A DNA stretch of 34,540 nt from a bacterium (GCA_003354045.1 PIVZ01000004.1:1-34540), one strand, 5' to 3'; counted from the first letter of the stretch, positions 7,682 through 17,421 are shown. Numbers and translations: made by a program. Notes: a model not told the origin generated them from the letters alone.

Positions 7682-9046
7682 ATGAGCCAAAGAGGAGAGG
7701 CCACAGCCAGACAGGATCGGGGCAGCATCAAGGCGCGCCGCAGGCGGATCCTGACGCTGGCCATGCCGATAATCGGCGGCATGATCTCCCAGAACGTCCT
7801 CAATCTGGTCGATACGGCCATGGTCGGGACGCTCGGCGACGATGCCCTGGCAGCAGTCGGGATCGCCAGCTTCGCCAACTTCATGTCCATTGCCTTCATA
7901 ACCGGCATGTCGGCCGGGGTGCAGGCGATGGCCGCCCGCTGGCTTGGCGAGGGGCGTACGCACGAGATGGCCATACCCCTCAATGGTGGCCTGCTCCTGG
8001 TGGTGCTCATAGCGATCCCGTGGTCGGTCTTTCTGGAGCTGACGGCGCCCTTCTTCTTCCCTTTCCTGGTGAGCGATCCTTCCGTCGAAGCGCTCGGCGA
8101 ATCCTATTTCCGCATCCGCGTGCTGGCGGTTACCGCCGTGGGTGTGAACTTTGCTTTCCGCGGCTACTGGAACGCCGTGAATCTCTCGCGCCTTTACATG
8201 GGCACCCTCGCCTTCATGCACGCGATCAACATCTTCCTCAACTGGGTGCTGATATTCGGGAACCTGGGCGCGCCGCAACTGGGAGTGGCGGGCGCGGCCA
8301 CCGGTACGGTAATTGCGACCTACATCGGTACTGTGTGCTATTTCGTGCTTGCACTGCGACACGCCCGACCGGCCGGCTTCCTCTCGGGAATACCTGAGCG
8401 CTCTACCCTGGCCACGATGGTGCGTCTGTGCGTGCCGGCCGGCGTGCAACAGTTCTTCTTTGCCGCCGGCATGACGGTGTTCTTCTGGATCCTCGGCAGG
8501 ATCGGCACCCCGGAGTTGGCCGCGGGCAACGTGCTCGTGAACCTGACTCTGATGACGATTCTTCCGGCCATCGGTTTCGGGCTAGCCGCCGCCACGCTGG
8601 TCGGCCAGAGCCTCGGGGCCGGCGATCGCTCCGAGGCATCGGTGTGGCCATGGCGGGTCGGGCGCATCGCGATGGTGGTGGTGGGTGTGATAGTCCTGCC
8701 GGCGCTGATCGTTCCCGACCTCATACTCAGTGGCTTCATACACTCGCCGGAGACGCTCGAACTGGCCCGCCTGCCCCTTCAGCTCGTCGCTCTGGTCGCG
8801 CCGCTCGACGCCCTGGGAATGGTGATCATGCACGCCCACCTCGGCGCCGGCCACACCAGGCACGTGATGGTCGTGGCGCTGGGTGCGCAGTGGGGCCTGT
8901 TCTTGCCGCTGACCTGTGTGATGGCACTGGTCATGGGCTATGGTCTGGTCGCGATCTGGTGCGTGAACGCGACCTATCGCCTGCTCACCCTGGTTGTCTT
9001 TGCGGCTACATGGCGCCAGGGCCGCTGGGCCGACGTGAAGATGTAG
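7682..9046 (+). CDS. MATE family efflux transporter
   Basis: 454 aa, ILTLAMPIIGGMISQNVLNLVDTAMVGTLGDDALAAVGIASF...AATLVGQSLGAGD; 12 TM-like hydrophobic pattern. Confidence 0.93.
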   Translation: MSQRGEATARQDRGSIKARRRRILTLAMPIIGGMISQNVLNLVDTAMVGTLGDDALAAVGIASFANFMSIAFITGMSAGVQAMAARWLGEGRTHEMAIPLNGGLLLVVLIAIPWSVFLELTAPFFFPFLVSDPSVEALGESYFRIRVLAVTAVGVNFAFRGYWNAVNLSRLYMGTLAFMHAINIFLNWVLIFGNLGAPQLGVAGAATGTVIATYIGTVCYFVLALRHARPAGFLSGIPERSTLATMVRLCVPAGVQQFFFAAGMTVFFWILGRIGTPELAAGNVLVNLTLMTILPAIGFGLAAATLVGQSLGAGDRSEASVWPWRVGRIAMVVVGVIVLPALIVPDLILSGFIHSPETLELARLPLQLVALVAPLDALGMVIMHAHLGAGHTRHVMVVALGAQWGLFLPLTCVMALVMGYGLVAIWCVNATYRLLTLVVFAATWRQGRWADVKM

Positions 9047-9115
9047 CTAGTCTCGGCCGTCGTTGCGGTCGTCGGGGATTCCCGACGCGAGCCGTGCGCG
9101 GCATGGAGGGATAGG

Positions 9116-9751
9116 ATGCCTACCGAATCAGCCTCAAAAGCACTCGAAATCCTGCGCGACCCCAGCCAGTACCAGTGGTACGTGATCCCGCTGCTGATCC
9201 TGGTGCTTTACGTCTACGCCGTCGAGGTGGAGCGCCGCAACTGGAACCTGGTATTTGCCGGTCTGGCCTTTTGGGGGATGGATTGGTTCAATGAGATCTG
9301 GAACAGTCTCGTCTTCCATTTCACTCAGTACGCGCCGGTATGGGGAGCGCCGGGGGATACGGCCTTCCTGATACTGATCGGGCTCAATATCGAGATCTGC
9401 TTCTTCTTCGCGATGGCCGGCATCGTCGTCTCGAAGATACTTCCGCCCGACAAATCGATGAAGATCCTGGGCCTACCAAACCGCCTGGTATGTGCGCTCG
9501 GCGGCGCGGTCTTCTGCGTCGTCGTCGAGATGTTTCTCAACGGCGCCAACGTTCTTACCTGGGACTACTGGTGGTGGAACGTCAAGATGCCGTGGTTGAT
9601 CCTCGTCTTCGGCTATCTGCACTTTTTTCTGATTGCCTACTGGGTTCACGACATGCCGACCGTGCGCCAGAAGGCCATCACAGTAGGGGCGATCTGGGCC
9701 GTCGATGCAGTCGCGCTGGTTCTCTTCATCGGCGTTCTCGGCTGGATCTGA
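9116..9751 (+). CDS. Conserved hypothetical integral membrane protein
   Basis: 211 aa with several hydrophobic segments, WGMDWFNEIWNSLVFHFTQYAPVW; RBS-like ggaggg upstream. Confidence 0.75.
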   Translation: MPTESASKALEILRDPSQYQWYVIPLLILVLYVYAVEVERRNWNLVFAGLAFWGMDWFNEIWNSLVFHFTQYAPVWGAPGDTAFLILIGLNIEICFFFAMAGIVVSKILPPDKSMKILGLPNRLVCALGGAVFCVVVEMFLNGANVLTWDYWWWNVKMPWLILVFGYLHFFLIAYWVHDMPTVRQKAITVGAIWAVDAVALVLFIGVLGWI

Positions 9752-9771
9752 GACGGCGGCGCGTGCGGCTG

Positions 9772-10272
9772 CTAGTTAGTGTCCAGGCCTTCCGTGCCGT
9801 GGATCATCTTGACTAGCTCGGGGCTGTCGAACTTACCGCCAGCTTCGATCCACCCCTTGAGCACCTTTGGTGCGTCGCGGGCCGGGTTGTAGATGTCTTC
9901 TTCCGAAGCCCACAGGCCGTCGCCGCCGTAAACCAGCCGCGTCCAGGTGGGGAACTGGAACGGTTCGCCGTCAGGATCGGTCGGGTGCGCGAGGCGGTTC
10001 TGGCACTGGAAGACGATGCCGCCCTGCTCCTCATCGATCGCGACCCAGTCTTGTGGGAACGTCATGTGCGGGAACGGTGCCATGACTCCGGTGATCCAGT
10101 CACTGATGGCCTCGCGGCCCTGGAACTCACCGTAAGCGTGCTCGATGTAGTGGGCATCCTCCGTGAAACACGCTGCCCATATGGTCCAGTCTCCGGTCCT
10201 GGACGCCTTGTCTCTGGCCTCGTTGTACTTGGCGAAGGCCGCCTCCAGCTCTTCGCGCGGATACTTGCCCAT
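9772..10272 (-). CDS. Nuclear transport factor 2 (SnoaL-like) family protein
   Basis: MGKYPREELEAAFAKYNEARDKASRTGDWTIWAACFTEDAHYIEHAYGEFQGREAISDWITGVM, typical SnoaL-like N-terminus; start chosen at 10272. Confidence 0.85.
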   Translation of the reverse strand: MGKYPREELEAAFAKYNEARDKASRTGDWTIWAACFTEDAHYIEHAYGEFQGREAISDWITGVMAPFPHMTFPQDWVAIDEEQGGIVFQCQNRLAHPTDPDGEPFQFPTWTRLVYGGDGLWASEEDIYNPARDAPKVLKGWIEAGGKFDSPELVKMIHGTEGLDTN

Positions 10273-10442
10273 ATTGCTCTCCTCGATGTTGCGGACTGCG
10301 TCTCTCGGCGGCCCGGTTCCGGCACAATACCTATTCAATAGCCTGGGGCGCGGCTTCAACAAAGCGGTTCGGCGGAGCGGCGTCCCAGGGCCTGCGGGCA
10401 GAGGATTGACGGCGGGTATGATACTCCTGAGGGGCCGTAGCC

Positions 10443-11741
10443 ATGGATGGAGCCCACGAAGTTTTCGAGCGCGCCCTTGCGGCCGAACGCCTCAGGAACG
10501 CCCACCAGCTGGTGACTTTCAGGTTTCTCAGCCTGTCGGCGTTTCTTGCCCTCGCGCTGGTGTTCCGGTTGCTCGAGCCGACCTGGATCGGCCCGGTAAC
10601 GACATTGGCCGTTTACTGGGCGGCCGCGGGGGCGGTGCTGTGGGCCGACCGCCGCTCCGAGCGGTTAACGCGGCTCAGCGGCATGTCGATTCCTCTCGTG
10701 GACATGCCGATGATCCTGTTCGTGGTGCTCGGCACGATGTCGCAGCTCGAGGCGGCCGGGAGTCCCGAGGACGCCCACGCGCTGCGCCTGTGGAGCGCGG
10801 TATTCTACGTCCTGTTCGTGTACCTCGCGTCGTTCTCCCTGGAGACGCGCTACGTCTACATCGCGGCGATGGTGGGGGTGTTCTGTCAGACCATACTCAT
10901 ATATGTCGGCGGAACAGATTATGGCGGCGGGACGGATATCTTCAATACAGTCTTGGTGGCGTTCTCGATTTGCATGGCCGGTGTGCTCGGAGCGAACGCC
11001 AGCCGGCGGACGACCAGACTGGTACGGGCGGTGTCGGCCGAGGAGCTCAGGCGCGAGCGGCTGGGCAGGTACTTTCCACCGCAGATCGCCGAGCACATGG
11101 AGAGCAGTGCCGACAGCCTGGCCACGGGCGAGAGCCGCGAGGTGACGATTCTGTTCTGCGACATCCGAGGCTTTACCTCCTTGAGTGAGAAGCTTTCCAG
11201 CGAGGAGATCGTGGCACTCCTCAATGACTTCCACACGCGCATGGTGGAGACGATTTTCGATAACGATGGCACACTCGACAAGTTCATGGGCGACGGAATC
11301 ATGGCCTACTTCGGGGCGCCTGTTGCACAGCCCGATCATGCCACTCGCGCGGTGCACTGCAGCCTGGCAATGCAGCGCGAGTTGGCGCGCCTCAACGAAG
11401 AGCGTGGCCGGCGCGGGGAGGGGGCCTTGCGTATGGGAATAGGCGTACACACCGGGACCGTTGTGCTGGGCGACATAGGGGCGCCGCGCCGCCGCGACTA
11501 CACAATCATCGGCGATGCCGTCAACGTTGCCGCCAAGATCGAGCAGCTGACCAAGGACTTGAATGCGCCGGTGCTCGTTTCCGAGGATACCTATCGGCGT
11601 GTGGACGATGGAACCGAGTTCTCGGCTGCCGAGCCGGTCCACATAAAGGGAAAGACCGAGCCTGTGAGGTGTTACCTGCCCCTTGGTCTGGACGCTTGGC
11701 AAGACTCCCCGCGCACGTGCCATAATCACGACCTGCCGTAG
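10443..11741 (+). CDS. Membrane-anchored class III adenylate/guanylate cyclase
   Basis: N-terminal hydrophobic segments, then REVTILFCDIRGFTSLSEKLSSEEIVALLNDF...LDKFMGDGIMAYFGAPV...DYTIIGDAVNVAAKIEQL. Confidence 0.93.
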   Translation: MDGAHEVFERALAAERLRNAHQLVTFRFLSLSAFLALALVFRLLEPTWIGPVTTLAVYWAAAGAVLWADRRSERLTRLSGMSIPLVDMPMILFVVLGTMSQLEAAGSPEDAHALRLWSAVFYVLFVYLASFSLETRYVYIAAMVGVFCQTILIYVGGTDYGGGTDIFNTVLVAFSICMAGVLGANASRRTTRLVRAVSAEELRRERLGRYFPPQIAEHMESSADSLATGESREVTILFCDIRGFTSLSEKLSSEEIVALLNDFHTRMVETIFDNDGTLDKFMGDGIMAYFGAPVAQPDHATRAVHCSLAMQRELARLNEERGRRGEGALRMGIGVHTGTVVLGDIGAPRRRDYTIIGDAVNVAAKIEQLTKDLNAPVLVSEDTYRRVDDGTEFSAAEPVHIKGKTEPVRCYLPLGLDAWQDSPRTCHNHDLP

Positions 11742-11776
11742 CGAGTGGGGTGAGGGGACTCAGGCGGCCGGATCTG

Positions 11777-13663
11777 ATGGCGGAGACCTTCGAACGTAGG
11801 CTGAGCGCGATCCTGAGCGCCGACGTGGTCGGTTACAGCCGTCTCATGGCGGTTGACGAAGAGAGGACCGTCCGCGCGCTGACCGTATGCCGCAATGACA
11901 TCCAACGCCTGGTGGGGGAGAGCCGCGGGCGGATCGTCGATAACCCCGGCGACTGTATCCTTGCTGAATTCCCGAGCGCCACCGATGCTGTCCGCGCCGC
12001 GCAGGCGATTCAGACGGCGCTCGCGGAGCGGAACTCCGATGTGCCTGTCGATCAGCGGATGGAGTTTCGCATTGGCATCCACCTCGGTGAGGTCATAGTC
12101 GAGGGCGAGGAGATATACGGCGACGGGGTGAACATTGCCGCGCGGCTGGAGGCTTTGGCCGCCCACGGTGGCGTAAATGTCTCTCGTGCGGTCAAGGACC
12201 AGGCAGCGCGTAATCTCGGGCTCAATTACGAAGACCTCGGCGAGAAAAGCCTCAAGAACATTCCCGAGCCGGTGCATGTCTATGCAGTCAAGCCGGCGTC
12301 CTCGGGTGCGGACGGGGCGCTTCCCGAGAAGGTCGACGGTGCGAGGGGGACGGTGGCGAGGCTTGGTTGGAGGCGCCGCACGGTTGCCGCTATCGCAGTT
12401 GCTCTGGTGGCTGCGGCTGCGTGGCTCGTGTCCTCTGAGGGCGATCCTCCCGCGGATATCTCCCCGGACACAGCCGCTTCGGCGTCCGAGCCGTCGCTTG
12501 CGGTGCTGCCGTTCGCCAACATGAGCGACGATCCCGAGCAAGAGTACTTTGCCGACGGCATAACAGAGGATCTGATCACCGATCTCTCCAAGGTCTCCGC
12601 CCTCCTGGTCATCGCCCGCAACTCCGTCTTCGCTTACAAGGGGAAGGCGGTGAAAATCGAGAAAGTAGCCGCGGAGCTCGGTGTTCGTTACATCCTGGAA
12701 GGGAGCGTTCGCAAGGCGGGCGGGCGGGTGCGTATAACGGCCCAGTTGTTGGACGGAACGAACGGGCATCACCTGTGGGCCGAGCGTTACGATCGCGAGC
12801 TCACGGACATCTTCACCGTTCAGGACGAGGTGACAAAGCGGATCGTGACCGCTCTCGAGCTTCGCCTTTCTGAAGCCGAGCACCGACGTCTCACCCAGGT
12901 ACCAACACGGAACATCGAGGCCTACGATTACTTCCTGCGCGGCCAGGCATATCTCAATCGCTACGCGAAAGACTCCATCCAGCCGGCCCGGGAGCTGTTC
13001 GCGGGTGCGCTCGAATTGGACCCGGAATTTGCACTGGCCTACGCCTCCCTGGCGATGACCTATGTCGGTGCCTGGGCCATCGAATGGTCCACGAGTCCGG
13101 ATGTCCTCGAGCGTGCCACCGAGTTGGTAGGGAAAGCCCTCGAGCTGGGCGGCGACGATTCCCGCGTCCATTCGCTCGCAAGCCTGATCTACGGAATGAC
13201 ACGGCACTACGAGCAAGGCATTGCCGAAGCCGAGCGGGCTCTCGAACTCAATCCGAACGACTCCGGTGCCTACATTGCTCTCGGAAGCATCATGAACCAC
13301 CTTGGCCGCTCGGACGAGGCGGTCGAATTTCTGGCAAAGGCGTTGCGTTTGGACCCGCACGCCCGCCCGATCGCGTTCTTTCACATCGGCATTGCCTATC
13401 AGGCTCTCGGCCGGGACGAGGAGTCTATTATTGCCATGCGGCGCTGCCTCGAGGCCGCGCCGGAAATGGCCAGCGCGCATCTCCATCTGGCCGTCAGCTA
13501 TCTGCGCACAGGTCAGGAAGAGGCTGCAAGAGCGGAAGTGGCCGAGGTCCGGAGGCTTCAGCCGGGATTCTCCGTGGCGGAGTTCCGCGAGAGGATCCCG
13601 GCGCAAGCTACCGATCGGCTTGACAGGTTCGCGGACGATCTGCGCAAACTCGGGCTGAGCTGA
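11777..13663 (+). CDS. Class III nucleotidyl cyclase + TolB-N-like + TPR protein
   Basis: MAETFERRLSAILSADVVGYSRLMAVDEERT...GDGVNIAARLEALA; TM; LAVLPFANMSDDPEQEYFADGITEDLITDLSKVSALLVIARNSVFAYKGKAV; TPR repeats. Start chosen at 11777. Confidence 0.92.
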   Translation: MAETFERRLSAILSADVVGYSRLMAVDEERTVRALTVCRNDIQRLVGESRGRIVDNPGDCILAEFPSATDAVRAAQAIQTALAERNSDVPVDQRMEFRIGIHLGEVIVEGEEIYGDGVNIAARLEALAAHGGVNVSRAVKDQAARNLGLNYEDLGEKSLKNIPEPVHVYAVKPASSGADGALPEKVDGARGTVARLGWRRRTVAAIAVALVAAAAWLVSSEGDPPADISPDTAASASEPSLAVLPFANMSDDPEQEYFADGITEDLITDLSKVSALLVIARNSVFAYKGKAVKIEKVAAELGVRYILEGSVRKAGGRVRITAQLLDGTNGHHLWAERYDRELTDIFTVQDEVTKRIVTALELRLSEAEHRRLTQVPTRNIEAYDYFLRGQAYLNRYAKDSIQPARELFAGALELDPEFALAYASLAMTYVGAWAIEWSTSPDVLERATELVGKALELGGDDSRVHSLASLIYGMTRHYEQGIAEAERALELNPNDSGAYIALGSIMNHLGRSDEAVEFLAKALRLDPHARPIAFFHIGIAYQALGRDEESIIAMRRCLEAAPEMASAHLHLAVSYLRTGQEEAARAEVAEVRRLQPGFSVAEFRERIPAQATDRLDRFADDLRKLGLS

Positions 13664-13727
13664 GTGGTGTGTCCTGGGATGGCGTGCGTGCTATCGATGG
13701 AATCGCGAACCTTCGAGTGGAGGTAAC

Positions 13728-13919
13728 ATGTCGAATCGAGCGAGAGTGACCGTAGCTTTTTGTATCATCCTTTTATCGTCAGCCGTTGGCGTCGGGTGCT
13801 CCGGTGAAGAGCGCGACCCCTGGTGTTACGAGATAAGGGACAAGCCGAGCGCTGAATGGACTGTCGAGGAGGCGAAAAAATTCGCCGTGAAATGCATCCT
13901 CGTAGGTGAGCCGGGATGA
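13728..13919 (+). CDS. Small DUF3012-like lipoprotein, first of tandem pair
   Basis: 63 aa, lipobox-like VGVGCSGEE, then DPWCYEIRDKPSAEWTVEEAKKFAVKCIL; RBS ggagg before ATG. Confidence 0.75.
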   Translation: MSNRARVTVAFCIILLSSAVGVGCSGEERDPWCYEIRDKPSAEWTVEEAKKFAVKCILVGEPG

Positions 13920-13941
13920 AGAACTGTCGAACGGAGGCACC

Positions 13942-14118
13942 ATGTTGAATCGAATGATCTGTACTTTGAGTTTCTGTATTTTCATCTTGTCGTCGATCGT
14001 CGGCTGTTCGCCGGAAGTCGGCAGCGAAGCCTGGTGTAAAGCGTTGAAGGAAAAGCCGAAGGCCGAGTGGAGCGCCAACGACGCGAAGGATTTCGCCAAG
14101 CACTGCGTCTTCAAGTAG
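13942..14118 (+). CDS. Small DUF3012 lipoprotein, second of tandem pair
   Basis: MLNRMICTLSFCIFILSSIVGCSPEVGSEAWCKALKEKPKAEWSANDAKDFAKHCVFK; RBS ggagg upstream of ATG at 13942. Confidence 0.82.
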   Translation: MLNRMICTLSFCIFILSSIVGCSPEVGSEAWCKALKEKPKAEWSANDAKDFAKHCVFK

Positions 14119-14131
14119 ACAAATGGCGGTC

Positions 14132-14149
14132 GCCGGCCGATCGGCCGGC
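14132..14149. repeat. Perfect 18-bp palindrome GCCGGCCGATCGGCCGGC
   Basis: Read directly; between the DUF3012 pair and the next membrane protein. Confidence 0.7.
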
Positions 14150-14194
14150 CTGGGTGGGGACGCGGTTCCTCGACGTCCTCGGAGGTGAACGGAG

Positions 14195-14596
14195 ATGACG
14201 AAGCATAGTCTGTCTCAATCGGCCACGATGATGCGCATCGTGGGTTGGGTTACGTTGGTCATCCTACCTGCGGCGCTTGTCGCCTTCCCGGCGGGTTTCT
14301 TGTGGGGAACGCATCCGCAGTCGCCCTACCACCCACCTCTATCGCCCTACTTGTTCATGCTGATCGCGATGTACGTCGCATGGGCGATCATGATGATCGT
14401 CGGCGCGCGCGATCCGCTCGGCTACCGGAGGATCGTAGACTACGGCATTCTTGCCAACCTGCTGCACGGGCTCGTGATGTTCGTTCAATCGTTCGTCTAC
14501 GTGCACGAGATACAGCACCTGTGGGGCGATGTGCCTGCGCTGTTCGTGATCTGTGGTGTTCTGTGGTTCTGGCACCCGGCCCGGGCCGTGCAGTAA
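14195..14596 (+). CDS. Small integral membrane protein (about 4 TM segments)
   Basis: 133 aa, hydrophobic periodicity; RBS ggaggtgaacggag upstream. Confidence 0.7.
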   Translation: MTKHSLSQSATMMRIVGWVTLVILPAALVAFPAGFLWGTHPQSPYHPPLSPYLFMLIAMYVAWAIMMIVGARDPLGYRRIVDYGILANLLHGLVMFVQSFVYVHEIQHLWGDVPALFVICGVLWFWHPARAVQ

Positions 14597-14616
14597 GAGC
14601 CGCCGTACCCGCAAGT

Positions 14617-15768
14617 CTAGAATGCGGGCCCCACAGTCTGAATCGCAAAAAGATCGGTCCCGGTACGTTCGGGCGCCGTCGGCGTGCCGCCGGCCACGTC
14701 CTTTACGAGCTCGATGAGCTCGGCGCCGCACTCTTCCAGGCTCAATCCCGCTGCAATCCGGCCGGCGTCGAAATCCATGTCGTCGGTCATCAGTTCGAAG
14801 AGCCGCGTGTTACTCGCGATCTTCACGACCGGAGCGACCGGGGATCCCGCTGGCGTACCTCGCCCTGTGGTGAAAAGGACGATCTGGGCGCCGCCCGCGA
14901 CCATCCCCGTGATGGAGAATATGTCCGAGCCGGGAGTGTCCATGACGCAGAGCCCCTGCTTCGAAGGTCTATCCCCATATTCCAGGACTTGCTGGATCGG
15001 CGAGGACCCGCCCTTCTTGACGCAGCCCAGCGACTTCTCCTGGATGCTCGATAAACCGCCCTCTTTGTTGCCGGGCGCGATCACGGTGTGGGCCAGAGGG
15101 CCGAGCTCGTGCTTCACTGTCTCGTCTTGCCGCGAGAGTAGCGCGAGCAGTTCATCGCGTACCTCATCACTGGTGCAGCGTTTGGCAACGATCGGTTCGG
15201 TGCCCAGGAACTCCGTCACCTCGGAGATGATCACGCTGCCGCCTTGCCCTACCAGCCAATCAGCCGCGAGGCCGACCGCAGGGTTGGCCGTGAGACCGGA
15301 GAAAGCATCCGAGCCCCCACATTCCATGCCGAGTGTGAGGTGCTCGAAGCCGAATTCCCGTCGTTGGCTGCGCCCTGCCTCGTCCAGCAGACGGCGAGCG
15401 ATCTCGGTGCCGCGAGCTACGGTCTTCGGTGTACCGCCGCACTGCTGGATCTCGATCCACTCGAGCGGTTTGCCGTCACCTATCTGTGCGGCGATGAGCT
15501 CGGCGGTAATCACTTCACAGCCGAGCCCGATCAAGAGGACGCCGGCGACGTTGGGATTAGCCGCGGCGTTTGCCAGCGTACGTAAAGTCGCAGGAATGTC
15601 GCGCGGCCCGCGACCGCATCCTTCCGTGTGCGTGATGGTTTTCACTCCCGGGACGGCGCGTCCGATCTGCTCGACAACGGCGTTGGCGCAGCTGACCGAG
15701 CTCATCACCAGCACGTGATTGCGGACGCCGACACGACCGTCGCCGCGTAAGTAGCCCATGAAGCCCAT
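14617..15768 (-). CDS. UxaA family (altronate/galactarate dehydratase-like) large catalytic subunit
   Basis: MGFMGYLRGDGRVGVRNHVLVMSSVSCANAVVEQIGR...THTEGCGRG...FEHLTLGMECGGSDAFSGLTANPAVG...DTPGSDIFSITGMVAGGAQIVLFTTGRGTPAGSPVAPVVKI. Confidence 0.93.
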   Translation of the reverse strand: MGFMGYLRGDGRVGVRNHVLVMSSVSCANAVVEQIGRAVPGVKTITHTEGCGRGPRDIPATLRTLANAAANPNVAGVLLIGLGCEVITAELIAAQIGDGKPLEWIEIQQCGGTPKTVARGTEIARRLLDEAGRSQRREFGFEHLTLGMECGGSDAFSGLTANPAVGLAADWLVGQGGSVIISEVTEFLGTEPIVAKRCTSDEVRDELLALLSRQDETVKHELGPLAHTVIAPGNKEGGLSSIQEKSLGCVKKGGSSPIQQVLEYGDRPSKQGLCVMDTPGSDIFSITGMVAGGAQIVLFTTGRGTPAGSPVAPVVKIASNTRLFELMTDDMDFDAGRIAAGLSLEECGAELIELVKDVAGGTPTAPERTGTDLFAIQTVGPAF

Positions 15769-15770
15769 AT

Positions 15771-16058
15771 CTAGTCCTCCACCGCTTCCAGGTTGTGTGT
15801 GTGTACCCAGTCGCCCGGGGCGATCACCCCTCCCGCCGTCCCGATTGCCTGACCGTATTTGCGTATCACGTCCCCGGCGGGAATCGGCTCGGTGGCCACC
15901 TTGTGACCGGCCGGAATCTCGGCGCGAACGACGACCGAATCGCCCGCGGCGGAGATCGCATTGTCACCCTCCGCCACCGTTTCCAGAGCGGTCACCACGT
16001 TGTCGAGAGGATCGATTCTCAGAGTGTTTGGAATCTCGGCGTCTTGTCCCATATACAC
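15771..16058 (-). CDS. UxaA family SAF-domain small subunit
   Basis: 95 aa, NVVTALETVAEGDNAISAAGDSVVVRAEIPAGHKVATEPIPAGDVIRKYGQAIGTAGGVIAPGDWVHTHNLE; directly upstream of the large subunit. Confidence 0.9.
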   Translation of the reverse strand: MYMGQDAEIPNTLRIDPLDNVVTALETVAEGDNAISAAGDSVVVRAEIPAGHKVATEPIPAGDVIRKYGQAIGTAGGVIAPGDWVHTHNLEAVED

Positions 16059-16221
16059 ACCTCACTCAGTGGCTGTCCGGCCGGCGTCCTGCCTCGAGAC
16101 GGATGCACACTGCCGCAAAACGGTTGCCTCGCGTCTCGCGACGGCCACACGTTGTCCCGGACGGTAGCTTGATGCCAGTGCTTTCGGAAGGGAGTACGAT
16201 CTTGGCGGCCAGTTACTACCG

Positions 16222-17421
16222 TTATTGCTTGGAGGCGCCGGTCGCGATTCCGAAATGAGTATAAGTACCGCGCTCCAGCTTGCCGGGGAGGTGATTGACC
16301 GTTCGGTCGAACTTGCTCAGGTAGAGCCCGGCGGACCCACCTTCGTCGCAACCCATCGCATTGGTCGCGCCGAAGGCTCGAACGATGCCGGCCGCATTCG
16401 CCAGGCTGGTGCCGAGACTGTACCCGGCGTTCCCCCCGGCGATGACGAGCAGGTAGAGCGTATCTCCCGACTCGTCTATCCCCATCACGGTCCGCGGCTT
16501 CCTGGCAGTCACCCCGAGCCCGAGATTCCTGCCGTCGAGCAATATGTCCCAGCGGCCCCAAAGTGCGTTGTACGTGTCCGGCGGCGGCGGCTGGTCGGCG
16601 ACGGCTTTCCCATAGTACTTGGCTCTGTTGCCGTGGTCGAAGACAAGGAAAGGCCGCCTGTTGGCACTCTCGAGCATGATCGGCTTTCCTCGAACGATCC
16701 AGTTGCCGATCCATTCCCCGAAGCCGCTCCCGGGCATCGGTGACTTCCCGGCCTCGCCGTTGATCGCGATCAAGCACCCCTCGTGCCTCGCGAAATCGGT
16801 CGTCGGGTACTTCTCGCCCAGGCTCGGCGTGATCTTGATCTCGATATCGTCGTTCGTCAGATCGACTATCGCGAGAAAAGCGAGGATCACCAATTCGCTC
16901 CGCCCCGGGTCTTGGGCCTGTATGACCACGTAGTCCACCGCCTCGTGCAGAGCTTCGCCGACCGCGTGGAACTCACCGAACACCTTGCCGAGGGCCTGTT
17001 CGGCTCCAGCGGGATCGTAGAGACAATTGGGACTGTAGTTGACCAGCTGCTGTTTGACGGTGGGATCGGTGACAGGCGGCTTCGGCTTCACATCGGCCGT
17101 TCGCTGAGATGCCATGATCACCTGTTGTGTATAGATGCCGCGGACTTCGTTGAGGGTGGATACGATCTTGTGGTCCGCCACCAGTGCGACCGCCAGCAAG
17201 AAGAAGGCCAGTGCGGCCCACAGGTATGCTACGCGAAGCTCGGCGCCGGGGTAGATTCTCGAATAGGAGAGCCGCAAGCATTGCCAAACCACGACGAAGA
17301 CGGCGATCAAACCGAGGAGCAGAACGAAGAGCGGTAGCTCGAGCAGTCGCCACGACGCGGCGTTCAGGCCGTCCAGGAAGGCGTTGAAATTATCGCTGAG
17401 CGAGTGAAGCGCTTCATTCAT
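16222..17421 (-). CDS. Membrane-anchored protein with C-terminal phosphodiester glycosidase (NAGPA-like) domain
   Basis: N-terminal TM segments; C-terminus CLIAINGEAGKSPMPGSGFGEWIGNWIVRGKPIML...NRRPFLVFDHG...RTVMGIDESGDTLYLLVIAGGNAGYSLGTSLANAAGIVRAFGATNAMGCDEGGSAGLYL; start chosen at 17421. Confidence 0.82.
   Translation of the reverse strand: MNEALHSLSDNFNAFLDGLNAASWRLLELPLFVLLLGLIAVFVVVWQCLRLSYSRIYPGAELRVAYLWAALAFFLLAVALVADHKIVSTLNEVRGIYTQQVIMASQRTADVKPKPPVTDPTVKQQLVNYSPNCLYDPAGAEQALGKVFGEFHAVGEALHEAVDYVVIQAQDPGRSELVILAFLAIVDLTNDDIEIKITPSLGEKYPTTDFARHEGCLIAINGEAGKSPMPGSGFGEWIGNWIVRGKPIMLESANRRPFLVFDHGNRAKYYGKAVADQPPPPDTYNALWGRWDILLDGRNLGLGVTARKPRTVMGIDESGDTLYLLVIAGGNAGYSLGTSLANAAGIVRAFGATNAMGCDEGGSAGLYLSKFDRTVNHLPGKLERGTYTHFGIATGASKQ

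Noticed and set aside
10665-11729. 354-aa minus-strand ORF
   Set aside because: Antisense to the membrane-anchored cyclase; composition-driven shadow ORF.
11726-13606. 626-aa ORF on the minus strand
   Set aside because: Fully antisense to the clear cyclase/TPR gene 11777..13663; long antisense ORFs are expected at this GC content and the translation resembles no known protein.
14684-15718. 344-aa plus-strand ORF
   Set aside because: Antisense to the UxaA large subunit; Ser/Pro/Arg-rich shadow translation.
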